From positions 1 to 52,394 of the forward strand of contig CANLHK010000016.1 of assembly GCA_947490615.1 (NCBI GenBank): 52,394 nucleotides of DNA. Reading direction: 5' to 3'. Position numbers and translations under genes: made by a program. The notes under the pieces were generated by a model. It was not told the DNA's origin and made no database searches. It saw only the letters and a list, made by a program, of their open reading frames with translations. Positions within the stretch are counted from its first letter, which is position 1. Each line of letters opens with the position of its first letter. This document shows, in pieces, positions 25,295 to 34,655 of the stretch. This DNA is from Planctomycetaceae bacterium (GTDB taxonomy: Bacteria; Planctomycetota; Phycisphaerae; Phycisphaerales; SM1A02).

Positions 25295-26932
25295 ATGCAA
25301 GCGATCCCTGCTCCAGCGCCACTGCGCCCACTGACTCGCGCGACAGCGGAGACCACCGAACGACCCCGCGCACAGATCCGCGAAGGGACCGCGACTGGTG
25401 CACACGAGCTGGTGTCGGCGGCGGAGTTCTGCAGACAACTCTCGCAAGCCGTCGGACCGCATCGGTTCGGACTTTGGTTTGAACATGGGACGACCTTCAC
25501 GATCTCCGCCACGAGTGTCGAGATCGTCGCAGCCAACAGTTGTGTCCGCGACTGGATCGTGAAGCACTTTCGCGGACAAGTCGACGGCGTCACGACGGCG
25601 CTCCTCGGTCCCGATGCCGTCTGCGATGTCACGGTGGTGGCGGCGCAAGCGCAAGATCATGGAATGGAGCTCACGAGAGCAAGTGCGGAGCTTCCGATCG
25701 ACGAACCACGCGCTGCCGCACGCGTCGTGGGCAAGTTTGGTTCTGGCCGCAGTGCCGCAACCGAACCGCGCGGCGAAGATTCGCGCCGCGCCCCACGCGA
25801 ACAGTCTGGGCTTTCCGCAGCGTCGGACGATGCACGACGCCGCAGCGCTCCTGCTCCAAACGCGCGCGGGCAGTACTACAGGCGACTCGAAGACTTTGTG
25901 GTTGGCGAGTCCAACCGGCTCGCCTTTGCGGCGAGCCAGCAGATCGGTGAAGGTTCCCGCGAAGCGCCCTCGATCCTGTTCATCCACGGGGAGTGCGGCG
26001 TCGGCAAGACCCATCTCATCCAAGGGATCTGCCGTCGGCGCGCCGAACGATCGCCGCGACAGATCATCAAGTATGTCACGGGTGAGCAATTCACCAACGA
26101 GTACATCGCCTCCGTGCGCGATGGGTCACTTGAGGGCTTCCGCAAACGCCTGCGCCGCGTGGACCTCTTGGCCATCGACGATGTCCACTTCCTCGCCAAC
26201 AAGACGGCTACACAAGCCGAGTTTCTGCACACGATCGACGCGATTGGATTCTGCGGGTCACGGCTGGCGCTTGTGTCGGATGAACACCCCCACCACATTC
26301 GCCGCTTCAGCCAATCGCTGGTCAGCCGCTTCCTCTCGGGCATGATCGTGAAGGTCGATCGGCCTGACCGCGGCACGCGCATCGAACTGGTTCGGCGACT
26401 CGCGCGGGAGCGTGGGCTCGATCTCACCACCGCAGGCGAAGAGGCGGTCGCGGGTCGGTGCACCGGCTCGATTCGGGAGGTCGAAGGTGCCATCACGCGC
26501 CTCGGCGCGCTGGTGGAACTTGACGGCGCACGAGGTCAGATCGGGCCTGGCACGGTTGAGCGGCTCTTCGGCGAAGAGCGCCCCACAAGCGTCGGCGGCG
26601 CTCCGATTCGATTGGTCGTCATCCTTGAATCGGTCTGCGATCGCCTGCGCGTGACGCGCGAAGAGTTGCTCGGGAACGGCCGCCACGCGCGGACCGTCGT
26701 TGCCCGCGGCCTTGTCGCCCACCTGGCCCGCGAGCTCACCACCCACAGTTACCCCGAGATTGCTCGTTCGCTCGGTCGAAACACCCATTCGGCCGTGCAC
26801 ACCGCGGCCAAGCGGCTGCGACTCATGATCGACAGCGATGAGAAAGTTGCGCCAGGCGGCGATTCGGTGCGCGAGGTCGTTGACCAACTCCGTCATGACA
26901 TCGCCCGAACCAACCGCGTCAAGAGCGCGTGA
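25295..26932 (+). CDS. dnaA: Replication initiator DnaA (divergent)
   Basis: A 545-residue protein. Domain I-like region ~45-110 (FCRQLSQAVGPHRFGLWFEHG). A variable linker ends near residue 190. The AAA+ domain has RLEDFVVGESNRLAFAA, Walker A GECGVGKTH (~residue 232; usually GGVGLGKTH), VTGEQFTNEYIASVRDG, and Walker B LLAIDDVHFLA. The C-terminal helix-turn-helix YPEIARSLGRNTHSAVHTA (~residues 485-505) is the DnaA signature position, but E. coli-type RDHTT is replaced by NTHSA. ATG 25295 is chosen as the first start downstream of the non-coding control region that keeps domain I; longer in-frame extensions have no similarity. Confidence 0.88.
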   Translation: MQAIPAPAPLRPLTRATAETTERPRAQIREGTATGAHELVSAAEFCRQLSQAVGPHRFGLWFEHGTTFTISATSVEIVAANSCVRDWIVKHFRGQVDGVTTALLGPDAVCDVTVVAAQAQDHGMELTRASAELPIDEPRAAARVVGKFGSGRSAATEPRGEDSRRAPREQSGLSAASDDARRRSAPAPNARGQYYRRLEDFVVGESNRLAFAASQQIGEGSREAPSILFIHGECGVGKTHLIQGICRRRAERSPRQIIKYVTGEQFTNEYIASVRDGSLEGFRKRLRRVDLLAIDDVHFLANKTATQAEFLHTIDAIGFCGSRLALVSDEHPHHIRRFSQSLVSRFLSGMIVKVDRPDRGTRIELVRRLARERGLDLTTAGEEAVAGRCTGSIREVEGAITRLGALVELDGARGQIGPGTVERLFGEERPTSVGGAPIRLVVILESVCDRLRVTREELLGNGRHARTVVARGLVAHLARELTTHSYPEIARSLGRNTHSAVHTAAKRLRLMIDSDEKVAPGGDSVREVVDQLRHDIARTNRVKSA

Positions 26933-27036
26933 CAGGCGCAGGCTCTGAACTCCTCCCTCGCCGCCGACAGGCAACCGCGGGAGCTTCCTCGCTTCTGAGC
27001 GCCGTCGCCTTCAGCGCTTGAGTTACACTCGCACGC

Positions 27037-28683
27037 ATGCCTCGAGGGATTCGTTGCGCCTCACACACTTGCCCTGCTGCGGCGCTCGCGCTTGCCTGCG
27101 GGGTGTCGTGGGCTTCGGTCGCTCTCGTCAGCGCTGAAGCCCGCGCGCAAACTCCGCCAGCCCCGCCCGTCAATGCGCCGGGCGACTACGACGCGCTTGA
27201 TCGCTTCCAAACCGTCTTGCGCACCTTGAGGGAGGGCGTGCTCGCCGAGAACGACGGCAAGCAGCACGCCACACTCGTTGCGCTGCGGCAGCTGCGCGAC
27301 CCCGCGCTCGCGCCGCTCTTCACACGCCTCTTGCACAGTGAAGACTGGTCGCTTCGTGTCGACGGGTTGTTAGGTCTTGCCGAACTGAGCGATGCTGGGA
27401 AGGCGGACCTCGCGCTCCTCGAGCAACTTCCTGGTGAGTCGGATCGCGAAGCTGGCATCAACGCGGTGTTGGCGCTGCGACTCGCCGACTCGGCGCAAGT
27501 CCAGAGCATGCTCTCGTGGATCGACCTCGCGAGTTCACAGCGGGTACTGCTTGCGGGCGAGTTGCGTCGTCTCGGCGGTACTCCAGAGTTGTCGCTCCTC
27601 ACCCGTCTTGCGAATTCGAAGACCCCCGAAGTGGCGGGCCTCGCGGTTGGAATCTTGCTCGACCTCAAGGCCGCCGAAGCGTCGGCGCTGATGGCCAATG
27701 TTCGCGCGCAGATCGCGGGCCTGCCTGTGGCGACCCGCTCGGCGGTTGTCGCGCAAGTCGCCGAAGCATGCACGGCGCAAAATCTCACTGGCGCAGGCGG
27801 TTTTCTAGCGTCTCTGCTCACGCTTCCTGACCTCGCCGATGACGCGCGCCTGCGCGGCCTCGGCAGTTTGCTCATGCTCTCGCCGAGTGACGCCTACCCC
27901 GTCCTCGCTGCGGCCGTCGAGGCGGATCGTTCCACCGCCGCGTTGATGCGTCACGCCTCCGTGCTGCTCGCAAGCGGAGCGCGCGCCGACGCAACGGAGT
28001 GGGCGCGATTTCGCTCGGTCGATCCGCTGCTCGACTCCATCGCAGATGCGGGCGGCGCCATCGCCGCAGGGGATGAAGCGGGTGCGTTCGAGAAACTCGT
28101 CGCGCTCGAGCGTCGCGTCGTCTTGCGCGCTGCGCTCGATGGTGCTCGTCGCCTTGGACCGAGCGCCGATCGCGCGTTCGGGTTGGCGTGTCTTCGATTC
28201 GTGCTCAAGCCTGGTCCCACGCCACCGGCCCTTTCGGAGACTCTGCTCCTCGCACTCTTCCGACTTGCCGAGTTGGAGCCTGCAGAGTTCCGCGCAGCGC
28301 TTGCGACCGACGACCTCGATGAACCAACCAAAGATGCATTGCTCTTGGCGCTCTTGAACGCGGGCACCCCTGCCGCGGCGGAGGTCGCGCGCACGGCGCA
28401 AGGACATTGTTCGCGCACGGGTGAGGGCCAGATTGCCGTACTCATCGCGCGCAACGAGGCCTCGATCCCACCCGCCGTGCAAGAAGAACTCATGCGCGTG
28501 GCTGGCGGCGGAGTGCAGGTGGTCTTCCCGATTCGCGTGCAGGCGGCTTGGCTGTGGATGCGACATACGGGTCACCTCAACGACGCGATCCAATCGCTTG
28601 CCCCTGAAGCCGTCCCGACAGGAACGGCGCGCCAGGGCGAGACCAAGAAGAGCGTGGAGAAGAGCGTGGAGAAGAAGCAATGA
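27037..28683 (+). CDS. Exported HEAT-repeat-like protein
   Basis: A 548-residue protein with a signal peptide (residues 1-37, ending EARAQ). The mature part is almost entirely short alpha-helical pairs typical of HEAT/ARM-like solenoids (LVALRQLRDPALAPLFTRLL, LRVDGLLGLAELSDAG). The C terminus ends in the short repeat KSVEKSVEKK, from a 12-bp DNA repeat. The start codon follows a TACACT hexamer by 7 nt. Its stop overlaps the next gene's start (ATGA), so the two products are probably made together. Function unknown. Confidence 0.7.
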   Translation: MPRGIRCASHTCPAAALALACGVSWASVALVSAEARAQTPPAPPVNAPGDYDALDRFQTVLRTLREGVLAENDGKQHATLVALRQLRDPALAPLFTRLLHSEDWSLRVDGLLGLAELSDAGKADLALLEQLPGESDREAGINAVLALRLADSAQVQSMLSWIDLASSQRVLLAGELRRLGGTPELSLLTRLANSKTPEVAGLAVGILLDLKAAEASALMANVRAQIAGLPVATRSAVVAQVAEACTAQNLTGAGGFLASLLTLPDLADDARLRGLGSLLMLSPSDAYPVLAAAVEADRSTAALMRHASVLLASGARADATEWARFRSVDPLLDSIADAGGAIAAGDEAGAFEKLVALERRVVLRAALDGARRLGPSADRAFGLACLRFVLKPGPTPPALSETLLLALFRLAELEPAEFRAALATDDLDEPTKDALLLALLNAGTPAAAEVARTAQGHCSRTGEGQIAVLIARNEASIPPAVQEELMRVAGGGVQVVFPIRVQAAWLWMRHTGHLNDAIQSLAPEAVPTGTARQGETKKSVEKSVEKKQ

Positions 28684-29831
28684 GCGAACCAATCTGGCTT
28701 GGTCCACGGCCGCCGACACGCAGCGAGTGGCGTGAAATGCAAGACAGCATCGGCTCATCGCCCGCGGTCTACTCCGCGCTCGAGGAGCGCGTCGAAGGCA
28801 TGGTGGCCGACCTCGTGCAACGGCCGTTTGGTGTGAGTTTCGGTTCGACGGGCGACGCCATCGAAGCAGCACTCGACGCGCTCGGTGCGGGACGCAACAA
28901 CGAGATCGTGATTCCTGCGCTCTGTCCTGCGGTGCTCGGTCCAGCTGCAGTGCGCTGTGGCGCGCGCATTCGCTACGCCGATGTCGACGCCAAGACGCTC
29001 ACGCTGCGCGCGCAGAGTGCCGAGGCGTTTCTGAACAACGACACGCGCGTCATCGTCGGTGTCGCGGCGCACGGTCAGCCTGCGGGACTTGAAGAACTCG
29101 CCGCACTCGCCGCGCGCAACGAATTGCCGCTGCTCGAAGTGCTCTGCGGGGGTCTCGGCGGCAACATCGGGCGCGATCCCGTGGGCCGCTTCGGACGGAT
29201 CGCCGTGGTCGCACTCGGTGGCAGCGAGTCCACCATCGGTTCGGGTGGCGCCGTGTGCGTCACCAACGACGACAGCCTCGACAGCGCGCTGCGCCTGATC
29301 CGCAATCTCGGTCGCCGCGAGCCGAAGTCCGAGTGGGAACGCATCGGTGGTGTGCGCGCTCTCGAACGCATCGGGCTCGACGCGCGCATGAATCCGATGC
29401 AAGCGGCGCTTGCCGAAGTGCGACTCAAGCGCTTCGATGAAACCTGCGCGAAGCTCGAGGATGTCTTTCACGACTACCTTCGCCGCCTTGCGATGCATCC
29501 TGATCTCGTGCTGCCAGCGCCGTGTGCCGATGGAACCGTGCGTTGGTCGCACTTCGCGGTCCGCCTGTCGGAACGATTTGGTCGCGACGACCGCGACTCC
29601 ATCTTGCAAGGACTACTGCGACACGACATCGCGGCGACAAGCATTCTCCATGTTCTCCCCGCCGAACCTGCCTTTGCGCATACCGCCGAGGGCGCCGAGT
29701 TCCGCATCGCGCAACGCGCGGCAGATCGCCTGATCGCGCTGCCCTTCTCGACTGCACTCGCTGAGCGGGACATCGACCTCGTCTGCCAGACGCTTCAGGT
29801 CATGATCGCGCGGCAGACCATCCTGCGCTAG
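28680..29831 (+). CDS. DegT/DnrJ-fold protein without PLP-binding residues
   Basis: A 383-residue protein with the overall layout of DegT/DnrJ/EryC1 sugar aminotransferases: FGVSFGSTGDAIEAALDAL, IVIPALCPAVLGPAA, then the equivalent of EDAAQ... reading LLEVLCGGLGG, then VVALGGSESTIGSGGAVCV. The Asp that contacts PLP nitrogen is Val here, and the lysine that forms the Schiff base is Ser, with no lysine nearby. It is therefore probably a non-catalytic or repurposed fold; residues elsewhere (GLDARMNPMQAALAEVRLKRF) are kept. ATG 28680 overlaps the upstream HEAT gene (ATGA). Ligand and role unknown. Confidence 0.72.
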   Translation: MSEPIWLGPRPPTRSEWREMQDSIGSSPAVYSALEERVEGMVADLVQRPFGVSFGSTGDAIEAALDALGAGRNNEIVIPALCPAVLGPAAVRCGARIRYADVDAKTLTLRAQSAEAFLNNDTRVIVGVAAHGQPAGLEELAALAARNELPLLEVLCGGLGGNIGRDPVGRFGRIAVVALGGSESTIGSGGAVCVTNDDSLDSALRLIRNLGRREPKSEWERIGGVRALERIGLDARMNPMQAALAEVRLKRFDETCAKLEDVFHDYLRRLAMHPDLVLPAPCADGTVRWSHFAVRLSERFGRDDRDSILQGLLRHDIAATSILHVLPAEPAFAHTAEGAEFRIAQRAADRLIALPFSTALAERDIDLVCQTLQVMIARQTILR

Positions 29832-29837
29832 CGGAGG

Positions 29838-31400
29838 CTACTCCCACTCAATCGTTGCGGGCGGCTTCGAACTGATGTCGTACACCACGCGGTTGACGCC
29901 CTTGACCTCATTGATGATCCGATTGGAGATCAACGCCAACACGTCGTAGGGAATGCGCGACCAGTCCGCGGTCATAAAGTCCTGCGTATCGACGGAGCGG
30001 ATCGCCACCGTCGCGTCGTAGGTCCGACCATCACCCATCACGCCGACCGACTTCACGGGCAGGAGCACCGCGAAGACCTGGCTCGTGGAGCGATAGAGAT
30101 TGGCCGCGACGATCTCCTCGAGAAGGATTCGATCGCACTCGCGAAGGACATCGAGTTTCTCCCGTGTGATGTCGCCAATCACGCGCACCGCCAATCCTGG
30201 CCCAGGGAACGGATGACGCCACACGATGTGCTGCGGAAGCCCGAGCACCTCTCCGAGCGCGCGAACTTCATCCTTGAAGAGCAGACGCATCGGTTCGATG
30301 AGCTCAAAGCCAAGTTGCTCAGGCAATCCACCCACATTGTGGTGGAGCTTGATGTTCGCGCTCGTGCCGGCGTGACCGTGTCCACTCTCGATGACATCGG
30401 GATAGAGCGTCCCCTGCGCGAGGAACTTCACATCGCCCGAGATGGACTTCGCTGCTTCCTTGAAGACCTCGATGAATCGATGGCCGATCAGGCGGCGCTT
30501 CTGTTGCGGATCGGTGACGCCTTCGAGCTCGCCAAGGAACGCCTTGCTCGCATCCACGACGCGGAGGTCCACATCAAAGTGACCGCGGAAAGTCGTGTCG
30601 ACGAGGTCGCGCTCGTTTTTGCGAAGCAAACCGTTGTCGACAAAGATGCAGGTGACTTGGTTGCCGATTGCTTTCGAGAGCAACGCCGCCACGACTGAGC
30701 TGTCGACGCCACCCGACAATCCGCAGAGGACTTTGGAGTCGCCGACCCGCTTCTTGATGCGAGCGCACTCCTGCGCGACGAACTCGGCCATGGTCCACGA
30801 CCCCGCGCAGCCGCAAGCCTTGAAGAGGAAGTTTGCGAGCATCTCACCGCCTTGCGGCGTGTGCGTGACCTCGGGGTGGAACTGCACTCCGTACATCTTG
30901 CGCGCGCTGTTGCGCACCGCGGCAAACGGACAGGTCGTCGTGCTGGCCAACACCTCGAATCCCTGCGGGATACGCGTGACCTGATCGCCATGGCTCATCC
31001 AAACGGTGGCGTGCGCATCAACACCAGCGAAGAGATCGGTCGTTTCCTTCACATCGATCTTGGCGCGACCAAACTCGCGATGCGCGCACGACTCGACAAG
31101 CCCGCCGAGCAGGTGACTCATCAACTGCATGCCGTAGCAGATGCCTAGCACGGGAATGCCAAGAGAGAAGAGCGCGGGATCACAGCTCGGTGCTCCCGAC
31201 TCAAAGACACTTGCGGGGCCGCCCGACAAGATGATGCCCTTTGGGGCGATCCGTTGAACTTCCTCGGAGGTGATGCGAGGGCTGACGAGAAGGCTAAAGA
31301 CGCCCGCATCGCGCACGCGGCGCGCAATGAGCTGGGCAGTCTGGCCGCCAAAGTCGAGGATGAGGACCGTTTCGGTTCCGGGCGGTGGGAGCTCAATCAT
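29838..31400 (-). CDS. guaA: GMP synthase (glutamine-hydrolysing)
   Basis: A 520-residue enzyme converting XMP to GMP with ATP and glutamine. The class I glutamine amidotransferase domain has the nucleophile in GICYGMQ (~residue 85) and [10 protein letters not shown]. The ATP-pyrophosphatase domain has [14 protein letters not shown] (~residue 235), and the dimerisation/XMP-binding C terminus ends [15 protein letters not shown] 31400 gives the family's usual N terminus. A TACATT hexamer lies 11 nt upstream. Confidence 0.97.
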   Translation of the reverse strand: MIELPPPGTETVLILDFGGQTAQLIARRVRDAGVFSLLVSPRITSEEVQRIAPKGIILSGGPASVFESGAPSCDPALFSLGIPVLGICYGMQLMSHLLGGLVESCAHREFGRAKIDVKETTDLFAGVDAHATVWMSHGDQVTRIPQGFEVLASTTTCPFAAVRNSARKMYGVQFHPEVTHTPQGGEMLANFLFKACGCAGSWTMAEFVAQECARIKKRVGDSKVLCGLSGGVDSSVVAALLSKAIGNQVTCIFVDNGLLRKNERDLVDTTFRGHFDVDLRVVDASKAFLGELEGVTDPQQKRRLIGHRFIEVFKEAAKSISGDVKFLAQGTLYPDVIESGHGHAGTSANIKLHHNVGGLPEQLGFELIEPMRLLFKDEVRALGEVLGLPQHIVWRHPFPGPGLAVRVIGDITREKLDVLRECDRILLEEIVAANLYRSTSQVFAVLLPVKSVGVMGDGRTYDATVAIRSVDTQDFMTADWSRIPYDVLALISNRIINEVKGVNRVVYDISSKPPATIEWE

Positions 31401-31455
31401 GAGAGCGGCGGAATGTAGCACCCCGCTGCGCTGACTGCTCCTGCGCGTCGGCGGC

Positions 31456-32166
31456 CTATTCCGCGCCAGGAAGCGGCTCGTCGTGCGTCGGCATCATCCG
31501 TGGAATTGGCGAGCCGCGCCCGTGAAGGCCTGGCTCGTTGCCGCGCTGCACCTGCTCCTGCTTCAGCACCTCGTGGAGTCGACGACTCGCTGCATCGTTG
31601 CGCGCTGGACCATGCTTGGCAATGAAGGCAGCTTCGCGGTCGGCAGCGGGATCGACATGATGCGGATCATCGTTGGGCGCAAGCGAGGCAGCGAGCGCAA
31701 CATCTTCGATCCAACGCCACACCAACGCGCAAGTGCCGACCACGAGCCCGATGCGGGCGAGCATGTGCCACAGCGTGTGACCGCTGCCATCGAGAATGGC
31801 GTTGACCTCGGTGCGGGACAGCGCCAGCGCACCAAAGATGGTGATGGCGGCGAAGGTCGCGCCTGCTTTGTCGGAGCGACTGCTCAAGATGACCATGAGT
31901 GAGCCGAGTGCAGCCGCGGCGAGCCCACTGATCGCCAGCGCGGAAGGAATCGTGAGCAACTCGGCGGTGAAGCGTGCAACCTCACGGATCGAGGCGATCA
32001 CTGCGGCGCCAGCTGTCAAGGATTCGGGCCCACCATCCACGACGCCTGCACCTGCGATAACGCACGAGGTCTCAACGGCGCGAGCGAGGAGGCCAAGGCA
32101 CCAGGTCGCACACAAGACGGCGATGACGCGGGTCACGCCACGAGAAAGTCCACGGACTCGTTTCAT
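31456..32166 (-). CDS. Predicted membrane protein of unknown function
   Basis: A 236-residue protein with about four hydrophobic segments in the first 160 residues ([62 protein letters not shown]) and a charged, Pro/His-containing C-terminal tail. GAGAGGG directly before ATG 32166 supports the start. No family recognised. It lies upstream of guaA on the same strand. Confidence 0.6.
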   Translation of the reverse strand: MKRVRGLSRGVTRVIAVLCATWCLGLLARAVETSCVIAGAGVVDGGPESLTAGAAVIASIREVARFTAELLTIPSALAISGLAAAALGSLMVILSSRSDKAGATFAAITIFGALALSRTEVNAILDGSGHTLWHMLARIGLVVGTCALVWRWIEDVALAASLAPNDDPHHVDPAADREAAFIAKHGPARNDAASRRLHEVLKQEQVQRGNEPGLHGRGSPIPRMMPTHDEPLPGAE

Positions 32167-32332
32167 GCCCTCTCTGTCGGCACATTCCTGATGATTCCGA
32201 TGCACCTCCGCGGGCCGCTCCGCAAGCGACGCGCGACCGTTCCGATCATGCGGCCTGCGCCCTTTGTGCGGCGTGGATACCTGCATGACTGCCGAGGCGA
32301 TGAAGGGGCGACGCGACTGTTCAGTGCGGCGA

Positions 32333-33145
32333 TTACGCACCCAACGCTAAACGCGACGAAGACGCGACAGGCAGCCGGGACGCCTCGTTGCGCAATCGGG
32401 CGCGCTCAAGGTCGTAGGCCACGCGGCGAAACTCGACGGTCAGCGATTCAAGATCGAGAATCGCGTAACTCGCGCGGTTGTCGCCGTCGCGCGGCTGACC
32501 GACCGAGCCAGGATTCACGATGGCGCGTCCAAACCGCGGAAGGTCGAACTCTGCAGAGCTGATGAAGGCGCCGCGATGCTCCTGCGCGGCACCAAGCAAG
32601 CGGCGCGCGACTTGAAAGGCCTCGACATCGTCCGACTCGGTTGGAGCGAAGGGCTCGGTGATGGTTGCGAAGCACGCGGGAACATGGGTGTGACCGATGA
32701 GCGCGATGGAGTGTTCGACGAACTGAAAGGCTCGCGCGGCATCGGATCGCGTGCGAAGATAGGTCATGCTTCCAGCACTGGGCGTCGGCGAGTCATGCAC
32801 GCCAAACACCTTGTCTTCGCAGGTAAATGTCGCGGGAAGCGCGGCAAGGGCCAGCATGTCGTCGGAGGTGAGTTGCGCACGCGCATGCTCAATGCCTGCG
32901 CGAGCAAGCCCATTCCAATTGGCAGCGAGCGAGGGCTCGAGAACGCCGCGCTCGTGATTGCCGGCCACGATGGTGCGGCAGCAGTGGCGCGCGAGATCGA
33001 AGCATTCCTTCGGATCGGGGCCATAGCCCACGATGTCGCCGAGGCAGACCATCATGTCCGCGCCACGCTTGCGCACATCCGCGAGCACCCGCTCAAACGC
33101 GATGAGATTGCCATGAATGTCCGAGAGCACTGCGATTCGCGCCAT
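32333..33145 (-). CDS. Calcineurin-like metallophosphoesterase
   Basis: A 270-residue protein with the five dimetal motifs in order: SDIHGN (residues 8-13), GDIVGYGPDP, GNHE, GVHDSP and GHTHVP. This is typical of the YfcE/MJ0936-like or PrpE-like branch. Probable phosphodiesterase or phosphatase; substrate unknown. The ATG at 33145 places the DxH motif at the N terminus as usual. Confidence 0.88.
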   Translation of the reverse strand: MARIAVLSDIHGNLIAFERVLADVRKRGADMMVCLGDIVGYGPDPKECFDLARHCCRTIVAGNHERGVLEPSLAANWNGLARAGIEHARAQLTSDDMLALAALPATFTCEDKVFGVHDSPTPSAGSMTYLRTRSDAARAFQFVEHSIALIGHTHVPACFATITEPFAPTESDDVEAFQVARRLLGAAQEHRGAFISSAEFDLPRFGRAIVNPGSVGQPRDGDNRASYAILDLESLTVEFRRVAYDLERARLRNEASRLPVASSSRLALGA

Positions 33146-33364
33146 GATGAAGTCCCTAGACCAACTTGATTGCTACCTCCGCGACACTGACCCGTTTCTC
33201 AGCGCCGCGACTTTCGCCGCGGGATGTTGTGAATCGGAGAAGAGCAGTCTTGTTTTCAAGGAAGAAAGATCCAAATGCACACGGGGTATGAGGAAGAAAC
33301 CCGAGGGGCGCGCGCGGGTGGTCAAGCCGCACACAGCGCACAGGTGCACCTGATCGAGGCGGGT

Positions 33365-34585
33365 CTACGAGCCAACGGCGCAGAACCCTCCGTCCGTCCC
33401 GCGGGCGATCCAGCCCGAAACCTGCAGCTCCAGTGTGGCGCAGGCGAGGCGCTGCACCGACCAACCGAGGATGACCTCGAGCTCATCAAGCCCTGCACAC
33501 TTTTCCGAGCGAATGACTTCGAGTGCGGCGCGCCCGTCGAGACTCGGCTCACTCCGCACTGCGAACTCCCGCGCGGGGATCGATCCCGTGTGAGCGGATC
33601 GGCGCGTGGATAGGTGAGGGCGCGTCGGTGCCTTGCGCGTCACACGTTGCGCGAGCTCATGGGCTCCACGAGCGACTGTCTTGGACTGCTCGATGAGCTC
33701 GCACACATCGTCGGCACTCGTAACGAGCTGAGCCCAGCCTTCGCGAATCGCCCGATGGCAGCCCTCACTCATCGGACTGTCGATCGGGCCAGGGACGCAT
33801 CCCGCTTCCCGCGAAAGATCATCGACGGCGATGCGCGCGGTCAGCAGCGCACCCGAGCGACTCGCCGCTTCGACCACCACGGTCACGAGTGAGAGTGCAG
33901 CGATGATGCGGTTTCGACGCGGAAAGAGATCGGGTCGGGCTGACACCCCCGCGGGTTGCTCCGTGATCGTGCAACCGCCCGCCTCAACGATCGCGTCAAA
34001 CAACGGCGCGTGATCCGCTGGATACGGATGCGTGCAGCCCGTCGCGAGCACGGCAATCGTGCGGCCTCGCGCGCGCAGCGCGCCACGATGCGCCTCGGCA
34101 TCGATCCCACGCGCTCCACCTGAGACGATTGCCACGCCGCGCTCCGCGAGCTCTGCTGCGAGCCGGCCAGCATGCAACCGACCATACGGAGTCGCGCGCC
34201 GCGAACCAACGATCGCCACCGCGGGCTCAGGCGCCGCGTCAAGAACACCGCGCACAAAGAGAAGCGGCGGCGGATCGTGCGACGCGAGCAAGAGGTCTGG
34301 GTAGCCCGCGCTTCCCTCCAGTACGGCGCGACAGTTCAATCGCTCGAGCTGGCGCGATTCGTCGGCGAGATCTTCGGCCTTGGCACTGCGTTGCATGCGC
34401 GCCGCGTCATCCACATGCACGCCGATCGCTGTGGAGAACTCGAGCGCGGGCGCATCGAGCGCCTCGACTGCGCCGCCGAATGCGCCCCGCAGCGCACGCA
34501 GGCGCGCGTGACCAATTCCTGCGACCCGCAACAAGGCCAACGCTGCGCGAGCTTCAGGGTCCAATGGGATACTCGATGGCACCAT
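33365..34585 (-). CDS. dprA: DNA processing protein DprA
   Basis: A 406-residue protein that, in characterised bacteria, loads RecA on incoming single-stranded DNA during transformation. The Rossmann-fold core has VAIVGSRRATPYG (~residue 127), IVSGGARGIDAEAHRGAL, GCTHPYPADH and FPRRNRIIAALS. The C-terminal part contains a winged-helix-like region (ALEVIRSEKCAGLDELEVILGW). ATG 34585 follows a TAGCGT hexamer by 6 nt; a GTG at 34591 is an alternative. Confidence 0.93.
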   Translation of the reverse strand: MVPSSIPLDPEARAALALLRVAGIGHARLRALRGAFGGAVEALDAPALEFSTAIGVHVDDAARMQRSAKAEDLADESRQLERLNCRAVLEGSAGYPDLLLASHDPPPLLFVRGVLDAAPEPAVAIVGSRRATPYGRLHAGRLAAELAERGVAIVSGGARGIDAEAHRGALRARGRTIAVLATGCTHPYPADHAPLFDAIVEAGGCTITEQPAGVSARPDLFPRRNRIIAALSLVTVVVEAASRSGALLTARIAVDDLSREAGCVPGPIDSPMSEGCHRAIREGWAQLVTSADDVCELIEQSKTVARGAHELAQRVTRKAPTRPHLSTRRSAHTGSIPAREFAVRSEPSLDGRAALEVIRSEKCAGLDELEVILGWSVQRLACATLELQVSGWIARGTDGGFCAVGS

Positions 34586-34655
34586 CGCCACACGCTACGG
34601 CGAGTGACATCGATTCCCCGCGGGCAGTCGCTTTTCCACGGAGAGTCCCTGCGTC

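Noticed and set aside
33146-33464. A minus-strand frame between the phosphoesterase and dprA
   Set aside because: It overlaps the dprA 3' end in another frame and has no recognisable domain or start signal.
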